DNA of 64,000 bases, from the NCBI GenBank assembly GCA_029931535.1, contig JAQPZY010001558.1, forward strand, positions 806,001-870,000, read 5' to 3'. The notes under the pieces are model-generated. The model saw only the letters and a list, made by a program, of their open reading frames with translations, was not told the origin of the DNA and made no database searches. The DNA comes from Margaritifera margaritifera (taxonomy: Eukaryota; Mollusca; Bivalvia; Unionida; Margaritiferidae). This document shows, piece by piece, positions 50,501 to 59,597 of the stretch. Both the position numbers and the translations under genes were made by a program. Position 1 is the stretch's first letter; each line of letters starts with the position of its first letter.

Positions 50501-53500
50501 TTGTTATAGCTGTTCTAGAGCTTCTGAAGTGAGTACATGTGATATTGTTATAGCAGCTCTCGAGCTTCTGAAGTGAGTACATGTAATATTGTTATAGCAG
50601 TTCTAGAACTTCTGAAGTGAGTACATGTGATATTGTTATAGCATTTCTAGAGCTTCTAAAGTGAGTTCATGCGATATTATAGCAGTTCTAGAACTTCTAA
50701 AGTGTACATGTGATATTGTTATAGCAGTTCTAGAACTTCTTAAGTGAGTACATGTGATATTGTTATAGCAGTTCTAGACTTCAAAAGTGGGTACATGTGA
50801 TATTGTTATAGCAGTTCTAGAACTTCCAAAATGAGTACATGTGATATTGTGATAGCAGTTCTAGAGCCTCAGAAGTGTGTAGATGTGATATTATAGCAGT
50901 TCTAGAGCTTCTGAAGTGAGTACATGTGATATTGTTATAGCAGTTCTAGAACTTCTAAACTGAGTACATGTGATATTATAGCAGTTCTAGAACTTCTAAA
51001 CTGAGTACATGTGATATTGTTATAGCAGTTCTAGAACTTCTTAAGTGAGTACATGTGATATTGTTATAGCAGTTCTTGAACTTCTTAAGTGAGTACATGT
51101 GATATTGTTATAGCATTTCTAGAGCTTCTAAAGTGAGTTCATGTGATATTATAGCAGTTCTAGAACTTCTAAAGTGAGTACATGTGATATTGTTATAGCA
51201 GTTCTAGAACTTCTTAAGTGAGTACATGTGATATTGTTATAGCAGTTCTAGAACTTTATAAGTGAGTACATGTGATATTGTTATAGCAGTTCTAGACTTC
51301 AAAAGTGGGTACATGTGATATTGTTATAGCAGTTCTAGAACTTCCAAAATGAGTACATGTGATATTGTGATAGCAGTTCTAGAGCCTCAAAAGTGTGTAG
51401 ATGTGATATTATAGTAGTTCTAGAGCTTCTGAAGTGAGTACATGTGATATTGTTATAGCAGTTCTAGAACTTCTAAACTGAGTACATGTGATATTATAGC
51501 AGTTCTAGAACTTCTAAAGTGAGTACATTTGATATTGTTATAACAGTTCTAGAGCATCTAAAGTGAGTACATGTGATATTATTATAGCAGTTCTAGACTT
51601 CAAATGTGAGTATATGTGATATTATAGCAGTTCTAGAACTTCTAAAGTGAGTACATGTCATATTGTTATAGCAGTTCTAGAACTTCTGAAATGGGTACAT
51701 GTGATATTGTTATAGGATGCTAGAGCGTCTAAAGTGAGTACATGTGATATTGTTATAGCAGTTCTAGACTTCAAAAGTGAGTACATGCAATATTATAGCA
51801 GTTCTAGAACTTCTGAAGTGGGTACATGTGATATTGTTATAAGATGCTAGAACGTCTAAAGTGAGTACATGTGATATTGTTATAGCAGTTCTAGAACGTC
51901 TAAAGTGAGTACATGTGATATTGTTGTAGCAGTTCTAGAACTTCTAATGTGAGTACATGTGATATTGTTATAGCAGTTCTAGAGCTTCTGAAGTGAGTAC
52001 ATATCATATTGTTATAGCAGTTCTAGAACTTCTAAAGTGAGTACATGTGATATTGTTATAGCAGTTCTAGAGCTTCTAAAGTGAGTACATGTGATATTGT
52101 TATAGCAGTTCTAAATCTTCTAAAGCGAGTACATGCGATATAGCAGTTCTAGAACTTCTAAAGTGAGTACATGTGATATAGTTATAGCAGTTCTAGAATT
52201 TCTAAAGTGAGTACATGTGATATTGTTATAGTAGTTCTAGAGCTTCTAAAGTGAGTACATGCGATATAGTAGTTCTAGAACTTCTAAAGTGAGTACATGT
52301 GATATTGTTATAGCAGTTCTAGAACTTCTAAAGTGAGTACATGTGATATTGTTATAGCAGTTCTAGAATTTCTAAAGTGAGTACATGTGATATTGTTATA
52401 GTAGTTCTAGAGCTTCTAAAGTGAGTACATGCGATATAGTAGTTCTAGAACTTCTAAAGTGAGTACATGCGATATAGTTATAGCAGTTTTAGAATTTCTT
52501 AAGTGAGTACATGCGATATAGTTATAGCAGTTTTAGAATTTCTTAAGTGAGTACATGTGATATTGTTATAGCATTTCTAGAACTTCTAAAGTGAGTACAT
52601 GTGATATAGTTATAGCAGTTCTAGAATTTCTAAAGTGAGTACATGTGATATTGTTATAGTAGTTCTAGAACTTCTGAAGTGAGTACATGTGATATTGTTA
52701 TGGCAGTTCTAGAACTTCTAAAGTGAGTACATGTAATATTGTTATAGCAGTTCTAGAGCTTCTAAAGTGAGTATATGTGATATTGTTATAGCAGTTCTAG
52801 AACTTCTGAAGTGGGTACATGTGATATTGTTATAGCAGTTCTAGACTTCAAGAGTGAGTGCATGCGATATTATAGCAGTTCTAGAACTTCTGATGTGGGT
52901 ACATGTGATATTGTTGTAGCAGTTCTAGAGCTTCTGAAGTGAGTACATATGATATTGTCATAGCAGTTCTAGAACTTCTAAAGTGAGTACATGTGATATT
53001 GTTATAGCAGTTCTAGAATTTCTGAAGTGAGTACATGTGATATTGTTATAGCAGTTATCAAACTTCTTAAGTGAGTACATGTGATATTGTTATAGTGGTA
53101 TTAGAACTTTTAAAGTGAGTAAATGTGATATTCTGTTGTTTTTCTTAAGAGTCACATTGCTTTGAATGTTTCACGAACTGTACAAGAACATTATTTAATT
53201 CTATAATTGAAATGTACATTACAAAAAAATTAATGACAACACTTAATTCAAAAATAGAACTAAAACATTTGCTTTGGATCTATGCATAACAAATATGATA
53301 TAGAAATATCAAGTGTGTAAAAAAACAATTAAACTCTAGGCTGCCTTGTAACTTATATTCACTCATAATGAAACTGCAGTAAAGAGTCATAACAAAATCA
53401 CTCACGATTTTGACAGTTACATATGCCAGTCATTCTCGTTATATGAAATGGGAAGGTTATGTAGAGAAGGATAGACAATATAATCTATGAAACCTCTGTT

Positions 53501-56500
53501 TAATTGGAAGAAGATCTGATGAATAATTACAATAATTGTTCTGTTTCATCAGGCATCATCCCAGGGTGTTGTACATAGACATTGATATTCACCATGGGGA
53601 TGGTGTTCAGGAGGCTTTTTACCTTACTGATCGAGTTATGACAGTATCCTTCCATAAGTATGGGAACTACTTTTTTCCTGGAACAGGTAATATTTTGTTT
53701 AATTTCTTCAAATTAAATGATTAACACTGATGTCACTTTATTATTCATAATATTCTATCAGTAGGCATTCTCCAGTGAAAATGTCATGGTTAATGCAAGG
53801 TAAAAGTCTCATTGAAACCCTAAATTGCTTGAGGGACTGAGTTTAATTGATGGTAGCTGAAGAAGGCTGAACTTGGTTAACTACCAGTTAAGTTTCTTTA
53901 ACAAAACAAATATGTCTAATCAGATTAGGCTGAATGTAATTAGACATGTTTGTTTCATTAAAGAAATTGACACCTTAGTTCAAACAACTTTGGCATTCCT
54001 CAGGTACCATCGCTCTTCAAAGAACTGAAAGGCGGTCAACAGAGTTTGCAAAACGCAACCACTAGAGTGTGCCTAGATTTACGCCATAAGGAAAAAGGCA
54101 TCAGGGCAAATATAGTATGAATAAAGCAATTAGACTCGAAGCCTTACAACAGTGTCAATATGAGCTGCCAACTTTGTGAGATAGTCATAACAATTGAGCC
54201 TCCAGTTTTCCAGTTGATGCTGTCTGCACAGAGCTGCACAGCACTGATTGTTATGGCAGTAAGACATCGACCCATCCCCCCATCATACATATATTAGGGT
54301 TGACATCTTATGTTGTTGGACTACCATCATATAATGTGCCAAAAGATTTTAATCTATGCCATTTTGTTCAATTGATGAATTTGAATGATTGATATAGACA
54401 CTAATGATGGTAATGCCAACGTATCATACATGATATTTGGCTCGATGTTGACTCATAGTTCCTTGTTATACTTTCAGAGAACAAGTCTGTACTGTATGTG
54501 TTGCAGGAGATTCTTCATTTCAATTGTAATTTCTTGTCACAGCAAAGTTCAAACATTCAGTGCTGTTATAAAACTTAAGGATTGACATATGAGTGATTGA
54601 CTGTATGGTGAAAATGCAGTCTGGTTACAGTTTTTACTGGCAAATGTAAACAAGAAGAAAACAACTTTGAAACATGAGCTAAAGAAAGAGAATATGGATT
54701 TTCATTTTCATATTTTAAAAGGGGATATATTAAAAGAATCATTCTTGTTCTGCTTTCATTTGTAGTTACTTTTTTTAAGGCTCCACTGAGAGGCCCAAAC
54801 TATGACCAGATTGGTTCCCCTGTTTTCAACTTTAAAGGGGGGACAGTGCCCAGATTTACTAAATCCTAGATTCAACCCTGCAATTTGTTACATAATCCCT
54901 TGCTGCAGTTGCACCCAGAGATTTTTGACAATTGTGACATTGAAAACAGGTCTTAATATTTTGTAAATAGATAGCTCATTTCAAGTCATTTTTTCTTAAT
55001 TCAGACAACCAGCTTCTTGGCACCATTGAGGACAGAACTCTCCAGGACAAGATAAATCCATGATAAATTAAGAAATAATGACCTGAAAAGAGGTATATAT
55101 TTCAGTAAATAAATACCTGTTTTCAATAAAAAAAAATTTAAAAATCCCAGAGTGCACCATTGCAAGGGGTTTATATAAGAATTGCAACGTTGAAAACAGC
55201 TATTTTCTTTTTAAATAAATACTTCTTTTGAAATCCTAATTTTCATTCTGATATGAAAAATAAACAAATTTCGGCTTTTTACACAATTGCATTATGTTGA
55301 CCTAATAGTACTGCACACTTTTGAGTAACCATAGGCTGCACGCTCCAGTGATATTACAACTTTACGTCAGTGTGAGTGTTGCTGTTGGTGACACATGCCT
55401 CCAAAAGATGTATCTATTGTGCAAAATAATGACCTCTTCTTAAAGTATTGTAAAGTGTGGAAAAATGGGTTCATGTTAGAATATAGTTTATTAGAATATT
55501 TATGGTAAAAATTAATTTGTTAAGACATGATTTTGCTCATTTCCTTATGTAAATTTTGCAGGTGACATGTATGAGTTAGGCGCAGAGAGTGGACGCTATT
55601 ACTCTGTCAATGTCCCCTTGAAGGAAGGAATAGATGATGCTAGTAAGTAGTGTCATATTTTTCCATTTTTTCCACATCAAAAGGAATGTTTTCCACTGCA
55701 AAATGAATGTTTACCACCTCAAGTAAATGAAGAAACAGTTGTTTGCTTTAGCATGAAGAATAGAAAGTTCTAGATACACACATTTCTCATTTTCTCCAGA
55801 TATTGATGTTGACTAGCTCTAATCGTCACTTTTCCCTTGCTTTGATGCAAACCTGTATTCATACTCCAGTGGTCATTCTTACTCAATTCTGCCATTCATA
55901 CGTTTCAGGTGTATGATTTTTTGCCACTAGCTCTTTTTTATAACTTGGATCAGCACATGACACTTGATACCAGTAATTGTACTACACATGCAAGTTTGGG
56001 GTCTTGTCGTACAAGCATCCGATGACCCTATGTAGAAATAAATGAGAGGCAGTATCCATTTCCACAACCGTTTTACTGTGTTTAGGCCCAAACAGTATAT
56101 TTGTAAAGCTCATTTTAGATCCACTCCATGCATTGAGGTTGTGTTAAAATTCATTTGTGGAAAGTTTTTGTATAAAACTAATCAGTTTGTATAATTGATT
56201 ACAGAAGAATAATGTTCATAGAGGATTTTACCTGAGGGCTTACATTTTTTCTCAGAAGTTTTGCAAATGTTTGAACTTAGATTACTATGTATGATCTCAA
56301 TAGTTTGCAGTCCTATGTAATGTTCTACTTGGCTAATCCTTATGTAATGTGTTTGAATGATGTTACTCAGCTAATCCTTTGGTAATGTTCTATTTGAAAG
56401 ATGTTACTCAGCTAATCCTTAGGTAATGTTCTGTTTGAATGATGTTACTCAGCTAATCCTTAGGTAATGTTCTCTTTAAATGATGTCACTCAGCGAATCC

Positions 56501-59500
56501 TTTGGAAATGTTCTGTTTGAATGATGTTACTTACCTAATCCTTAGGTAATGTTCTCATTGAAAGATATTACTCAGCTAATCCTTATGTAATGTTCAGTTT
56601 GAATGGTGTTACTCATAAAGTCCAGGTTTAGATAAGGACTGCACTCAAGTAACTATAAGTCCCAGAGGAAAGTTGGCAGTCAGTTGTTGACTTCTTAACC
56701 TACCAAATTTGGTCATATATTAATGAACAGGGTAAATGTTAGTAAAACTAATTTCTTACCTACATTTTTAATTTGGTGTTTTATTTGGAATTACCTAGTG
56801 AATAGTGATTTTACAACTGGCATATCACACTCCTTGCAGCTTACATTCTTGAGCATATATTGCTACATTAAGGCTGTTTTGACCTTGGGTCATGTAAACC
56901 TTAGAACATCATCTCAAGTGCATTAGTGCATCAACATGTTGACTGGACCCTACCTTACTTTTTAAATCATTTTTCAAATCCAATCAGAAAAACGATTATG
57001 ATTCAGGCTGTATATGGCAGCTTAGATGAACTTTATTGTGAAGTTTGTCATGTGCTACCTTGTAACATTGTCAGTCCTGAGCTTCCTGACTTTTGCCTTC
57101 TTCATATTTGGCAAAATCTTCCCATTCTGCACTAAAGCCAAAGCAGATAAAAGATCACAGCAAATGCAATCAAAATTGAGCATGATGCAGTTATCAAAAG
57201 TACGTTTTTATCCAGGTGACATTTAACCACCAAAATGTACAGTGTTGCGGCAGTGGTATTATCCCATCCAAGGGAGGTAACCCACTATGAGGCGTATGCT
57301 GGCATATTCTATTTCAAATTGATTAATACTCATGATAATGACAAGTTTTCCTGAGGAACATGGTAGTCCAGACCCTGAGGTTCATGGTAGTCCAGTCCCT
57401 TTTTCATTCTTATTTTCAGTACATTGAATTACCAAATTGAATATATTCGGCTGAACTCGATATATCAGTAGTCTAAGAGCATGTCACTCTGTGATCAGAC
57501 TTTTGGTTACAAAAGATATTGTGCTATAAGCACAGTGTGTCAGGTTCAAAGTAGGACAAAGTTGTGATTATTTTCTAAAGTAAATTATTATCCATCTCCT
57601 TTTCAGCATATATGAGTATATTCAAGCCAGTAATTCATCAAGTAATGGATTTTTACAAGCCAACCTGTGTAGTCCTGCAGGTAATACCTACTTTTATACA
57701 AAAATTGTATTTGTTATATTTTTTTTACATATAACATAAATTTTATACATTTTTATCTCACTGCCTGTTGAACCAAACTATGAAGCTATAGTTTTATTCA
57801 TTGTTTAAAAAAAAAGCAGTAGGAGGTGAAACTTCACAAACTGTGAAAAAAGTTCCACATACACCTCTCCCTCGATAACTCGCGCACAACGGGGTCCAAA
57901 AACATAGACAGCACTATAAGCAAGGGTGCGAGTTACCGAGGGACCTCAAATGCCATCCCCGCTGGACATCGAGAAAACCACGGGGGTGGGTGGGTGGTGA
58001 CGGGACTGTTTAATGGCTGAATACTCGTTTTATAAATACATTGGGGATATTGTCAATAAAGAGCTTTTTAAAATGGTTCGCATTTTTGTATAAATTACCT
58101 TTATTTTCAAGATACCCAACTGCTGAAAGATCGTTAACAACACTAGTCCAAGTGGTTTCAACAACACGTGTACGCGAAAACATTGTGTATTACGTCACTG
58201 CTTTTTGTTGTTGTTGATTCACCTCAAAACAAGATTCCTCTTTTACAAAAACTAGGGATGTTTATGTCGCGAAACAAACGTCAACGTTGAAACTCGATTT
58301 ATTTATTGTTCTATTAATAAAATATGGATACCGTGATTTCATTGCAAGTAATAGTTAAACTTCTACTCATCCTTGAGGAAATCTCGGAGTGGCAATTTAG
58401 AAATTTTAAGTTCACTACAAACTCTTGAACTTGCTTCTCCATAATGAACCATATCTGTGAAACAAAGCTTTTTATTCACCAAGTACTCATTTTGCTTGGT
58501 TGCCTTACTATCTTTGATCACATTTGTGAATGAGTAGGCAAATTTAAGGTAGTTTAATTATATTGCTTACATAATAGTATTTATAACAATGTTCGATTGA
58601 TCAACTAAAATGAGTTGACCTGACACACAACCATGACCGCTAGCTCTTACACAGGTAGGATTTGCACGCCATTTAACTTTTCTTTTATTCCATCCCCTTT
58701 ATTTGATTTGATACAAAAAACACAATTAACGTGATAATACCAAGCAGGTCTGTTTTTAATTGAGTGTAATAACACAACAAATACTTCCGGAAGTTGGATA
58801 TAAAAAAACAGTCGACACCTAATTAGGTTATCACGGAAATGCCCGCAGACATGGCTGTGACGGTTGAATGATATTTTAATGTTTGAATACAAGAGGGCAT
58901 ATTGCATTTATGATGATTACAGTGAAACTGAATTAAAAGATAGAACTAAAATACAAATTTCACTTGACAAAACTTATTTAAATGGTGTTTATTTTTTAAA
59001 GTGTTGCCATCAGTAGGCATTAGTGACATTTTCATTGATCAAAATTTTGTCAAATATTGTTATTTACAGTGTACTGAGAATGTTGTTTGGAAAGAAAATT
59101 GAACAAAATATATGACTTATTAAAAGTTGAGAATTTCATGACGCTGATTCAAATTTCCGGGTACGAACCACTGTTTTCAACGATAAAACGAGTGATATAT
59201 CTAGGTTGCATTTACCAATTTTGATCAAGATTTTTTTCACATTCACAACAAATAGAGGCCACTTTTTTTTGTATTTTCTAGTTTAAAAAATGGGATCCAC
59301 GCCTGACACCACGTTGATAAGCAGGTTTGCGAGTTATCCGGGCACGAGTTATCGAGGGAGTGGTGTATAAAACAATTCATGAGAGCTGAGAAATCTAAAT
59401 AGATGCAACTTTCCCTATTTAAAATTTTTTTGTTGAAAAATCAGGTTTTTCTATTGCACTTTTACATAATGTATTGTTATTTTAATAAATTAATCAGCCA

Positions 59501-59597
59501 ATCAATAATTATATTTATTTGCTTGTTCCTAGTGTGGGGCAGACTCATTGGGCAGTGACAGACTGGGCTGTTTCAATCTCAGCATAAAGGGACATGG
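29623..59597 (+). CDS. HDAC3: Histone deacetylase 3, 5' part (10 coding exons)
   Basis: Zinc-dependent class I deacetylase that removes acetyl groups from histone lysines as the catalytic subunit of NCoR/SMRT co-repressor complexes in the nucleus. Joined exons (29623-29680, 40712-40794, 42963-43105, 44133-44214, 48251-48307, 50473-50528, 53553-53686, 55562-55642, 57607-57680, 59533-59597) keep one frame for 277 codons plus two bases. Visible are [15 protein letters not shown], the paired His135/136 ([10 protein letters not shown]), zinc ligands Asp171 and His173 ([13 protein letters not shown]) and Asp260 ([12 protein letters not shown]). Residues equivalent to human His17, Gly21, Lys25 and Arg265, known inositol-phosphate contacts, are conserved (18, 22, 26, 266). 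The N-terminus is one residue longer than human. An in-frame TAA at 29590-29592 and no intervening ATG support the start. Missing C-terminal exons lie past 64000. Introns are loaded with repeats. Confidence 0.97.
29681..30862. other. HDAC3 intron 1, proximal part
   Basis: AT-rich intronic DNA. The plus-strand frame 30186-30599 (137 codons) is open but has no recognisable domain and is probably chance. Confidence 0.5.
30863..31025. repeat. 36-39-bp degenerate tandem repeat, 5 copies
   Basis: GACT(A/G)TT(C/T)-headed units start at about 30863, 30902, 30939, 30978 and 31014, most containing CACATGGCCATGTG-like cores. It lies in HDAC3 intron 1. Confidence 0.7.
31080..31575 (-). pseudogene. LINE ORF2 C-terminal remnant in HDAC3 intron 1
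   Basis: On the minus strand, [16 protein letters not shown] reading is followed by [20 protein letters not shown], the classic tail of non-LTR retrotransposon ORF2 (W..LP.EI....SI..FK). Then come [19 protein letters not shown] and SPLCWSCQ, resembling the terminal Cys/His motif region. Stops interrupt it. The insertion is antisense to HDAC3. The clade (Jockey/CR1-like) is a guess. Confidence 0.6.
31576..33127. other. HDAC3 intron 1, featureless part
   Basis: No gene or large repeat was seen. A (CT)n run lies at about 32901-32927 after a poly-C tract. Confidence 0.55.
33128..34413. mobile_element. Non-autonomous pogo/Tigger-like element (intron 1)
   Basis: It begins CAGTGAAATGCCTCCATAGCATG and ends CATGCTATAGCGGGTTTCACTG (imperfect inverted ends), with TA on each side (33126-33127 and 34414-34415). 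That fits Tc1/mariner-pogo target choice. The 1286-bp interior is related to the element at 45736-47605: TCAATTAACTGAAGAAAATATTGCAT, CTATACAAGACAGGGAGG and the right-end AGCCATGCCATG blocks recur in order. No transposase is readable. Confidence 0.75.
34853..36258. repeat. About 51-bp minisatellite, roughly 27 copies (intron 1)
   Basis: Units of 49-56 bp (mostly 50-51) contain CTGATGTGTGCAAATTGCAA, then GGTGACATAGTTT, a GGCCTTTTTTCCC-like tract and GA. The pyrimidine run varies in length. On the minus strand, 51-bp units read as 17-residue repeats in all three frames (for example [17 protein letters not shown]), which produces long overlapping open frames. Those frames lack any start or exon context, so I treat them as by-products. 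Confidence 0.9.
36868..37190. repeat. Left arm of a long inverted repeat (fold-back element)
   Basis: GTGGAACAACCCAATT onward matches the reverse complement of 39775-40050. Shared words in order include GGAACAACCCAATT, AGAGATG(C/T)(A/G)TGTTGAA, CATCTTT(G/A)TTAAAG, GATCAGCAGCAA(A/C)(G)TTTCTTTGAA, CATGATTATTTTGGTAG and GCAAAATGT(T/C)GAAA. Arms are about 300 bp with moderate divergence. Confidence 0.75.
37023..37079. repeat. 19-bp direct repeat, 3 copies
   Basis: TTTAACTCTATACGTGTAA repeats three times without change, inside the left arm of the fold-back element and absent from the right arm. Confidence 0.9.
37985..38436. repeat. 65-bp tandem repeat, 7 copies
   Basis: Units headed AACCCA(C/T)(C/G)A(C/T)(C/T)ACTG recur at about 37983, 38047, 38113, 38178, 38243, 38308 and 38373. 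Each contains GCATTA(G/A)GCCTAAA(C/T)AATTTA. It lies inside the fold-back element. Confidence 0.85.
38445..38620 (+). pseudogene. Possible LINE ORF2 C-terminal scrap
   Basis: Plus-strand reading [19 protein letters not shown], followed past a stop by DFQKEI, resembles the (R)T..WN.LP..I.....SV..F... tail of non-LTR retrotransposon ORF2. It is short and interrupted. It starts right at the end of the 65-bp tandem array. It could also be chance similarity. Confidence 0.4.
38872..39065. repeat. 32-bp tandem repeat, 6 copies
   Basis: Units of 32 bp contain GTGATGGACTGTACTTTTAT and AAGGATATCAAA with few substitutions. A GTAGTAGCAGTAGTAG trinucleotide run follows at about 39104-39123. Confidence 0.9.
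39775..40050. repeat. Right arm of the long inverted repeat (fold-back element)
   Basis: Reverse complement of the left arm at 36868-37190, ending AATTGGGTTGTTCCAG. The two arms enclose about 2.6 kb containing two tandem arrays and a LINE-like scrap. Confidence 0.75.
40712..40794 (+). CDS. HDAC3: HDAC3 exon 2
   Basis: 83 bases between acceptor TCTCATTCAG and donor GTATAC. Residues 20-47 include [15 protein letters not shown] and end HYGLYKSMQ. It leaves phase 0. Confidence 0.96.
41408..41441. repeat. Perfect 12-bp hairpin in intron 2
   Basis: CTGGGCAACCAG, a 10-nt loop, then CTGGTTGCCCAG. Confidence 0.85.
41523..41593. repeat. (AT)n microsatellite
   Basis: A pure AT dinucleotide run of about 71 bp in intron 2. 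Confidence 0.95.
42963..43105 (+). CDS. HDAC3: HDAC3 exon 3
   Basis: 143 bases after acceptor TTTAATTGTAG, ending before donor GTATGT. It starts [20 protein letters not shown] and ends FNVGDD plus two bases of a Cys codon, matching the loop and helix region of class I HDACs. Confidence 0.96.
43106..44132. other. HDAC3 intron 3 with hairpin-repeat copy 3
   Basis: A third GGCCCA/TGGGTC module (ATATCAGGCCCACTTGGGTC at about 43876-43895, then TCTTGATAT) lies here. CCCAGATCTGCTG occurs twice about 90 bp apart (43416 and 43502). No gene. Confidence 0.5.
44133..44214 (+). CDS. HDAC3: HDAC3 exon 4
   Basis: 82 bases after acceptor TCTTTTTCAG, before donor GTATGA. It completes Cys95 and reads [20 protein letters not shown] and onward to NNQ122, phase 0. 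Confidence 0.96.
45736..47605. mobile_element. Inner pogo/Tigger-like element (intron 4)
   Basis: Ends CAGGGAAACCCAGCTATAAC and GTTATAACAGGGTTTGCCCAG with TA on each side (45734-45735 and 47606-47607). It is a diverged relative of the 33128-34413 element in intron 1 but about 580 bp longer, the extra sequence lying in the middle. It is non-coding. It lies within the outer element and so inserted later. Confidence 0.7.
47690..48022. repeat. About 106-bp tandem repeat, 3 copies
   Basis: TTGGCAGTTTT(G/T)ACT blocks at about 47800, 47905 and 48011 and ATTCATCCAAGTTCCGATTA blocks at about 47852 and 47958 define a period near 106 bp within the outer Tigger-like element. Confidence 0.75.
48251..48307 (+). 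CDS. HDAC3: HDAC3 exon 5
   Basis: 57 bases after acceptor TCCATTTCAG, before donor GTATGT. It encodes exactly 19 residues, [19 protein letters not shown], containing the two active-site histidines (135, 136). Confidence 0.97.
49335..50215. repeat. Degenerate 130-150-bp tandem repeat, about 6 copies (intron 5)
   Basis: Each unit carries CTAGTTGGTCCTAAATGAAA-like, GATCTGACATCCAATATGGC-like, CACCACAGCAGCCATCTTGA-like, CTTGTTATTGCTACTCCTCC-like and ACCAGAAGACTTCT-like blocks in fixed order. Units are 10-30% diverged by eye. Confidence 0.8.
50473..50528 (+). CDS. HDAC3: HDAC3 exon 6
   Basis: 56 bases after acceptor TTTATTTCCAG. It encodes [18 protein letters not shown] and the first two bases of Lys160. 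The donor GTGAGT follows at 50529. The last ~32 bases of this exon plus the donor are the source unit of the tandem array that fills intron 6. Reading on past the donor gives AAG TGA, an immediate stop. Confidence 0.96.
50497..53132 (+). repeat. About 60-copy array of exon-6 end plus splice donor (intron 6)
   Basis: The repeat unit is about 44 bp. It reads GATATTGTTATAGCAGTTCT, AGAACTTCTAAA, then GTGAGTACATGT. The first 32 bases match the last 32 of HDAC3 exon 6 (residues [11 protein letters not shown]). The rest is the first 12 bases of intron 6 with the GTGAGT donor. Variant units of about 40 bp (GATATTATAGCAG) and about 38 bp (GATATAGCAG) occur. Most units keep GTGAG(T) and change exon GAGCTT to GAACTT. 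The array fills about 86% of the 3,024-bp intron. Reading on from exon 6 into any unit hits TGA at once. Confidence 0.95.
53133..53552. other. End of HDAC3 intron 6
   Basis: Unique AT-rich sequence between the array and exon 7. It must hold the branch point and ends with the pyrimidine-rich acceptor TGTTCTGTTTCATCAG. Confidence 0.6.
53553..53686 (+). CDS. HDAC3: HDAC3 exon 7
   Basis: 134 bases after acceptor CTGTTTCATCAG, before donor GTAATA. It contains [18 protein letters not shown], with zinc ligands Asp171 and His173, and [13 protein letters not shown]. Confidence 0.97.
53687..55561. other. HDAC3 intron 7
   Basis: No gene, array or terminal repeat pair recognised. Two GTTAAGTTTCTTTAA/TTAAAGAAA-type short inverted words lie near 53885-53970. 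Confidence 0.5.
55562..55642 (+). CDS. HDAC3: HDAC3 exon 8
   Basis: 81 bases after acceptor AATTTTGCAG, before donor GTAAGT. It reads [20 protein letters not shown], then KEGIDDA, plus one base. Confidence 0.96.
56311..56625. repeat. About 41-bp tandem repeat, 7 copies (intron 8)
   Basis: CTAATCCTT(A/T)(G/T)GTAATGTTCT units start at about 56333, 56371, 56412, 56453, 56494, 56534 and 56576. They are joined by TTTGAATGATGTTACTCAG. Confidence 0.85.
57607..57680 (+). CDS. HDAC3: HDAC3 exon 9
   Basis: 74 bases after acceptor TCCTTTTCAG, before donor GTAATA. It reads [20 protein letters not shown] and ends CVVLQ256, phase 0. Confidence 0.96.
57862..59365. mobile_element. Non-autonomous pogo/Tigger-like element (intron 9)
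   Basis: Ends CACCTCTCCCTCGATAACTCG and CGAGTTATCGAGGGAGTGGTG are inverted repeats with one mismatch. They are flanked by TA (57860-57861 and 59366-59367). Subterminal GCGAGTTACCGAGGGACC (about 57929) and TGCGAGTTATCCGGGCA (about 59327) give a second, inner inverted layer. The 1504-bp interior has no transposase. The CTCGATAACTCG type of end is typical of Tigger-like families. Confidence 0.8.
59533..59597 (+). CDS. HDAC3: HDAC3 exon 10
   Basis: 65 bases after acceptor TTGTTCCTAG, before donor GTAAGT at 59598. It reads [20 protein letters not shown], then HG. It contains zinc ligand Asp260 and Arg266. No further HDAC3 exon was found before 64000. Confidence 0.96.

Noticed and set aside
56311..56625. 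A second exon-derived donor array (AG|GTAATG words) in intron 8
   Set aside because: The unit does not match any HDAC3 exon end, so the donor-like words look coincidental.
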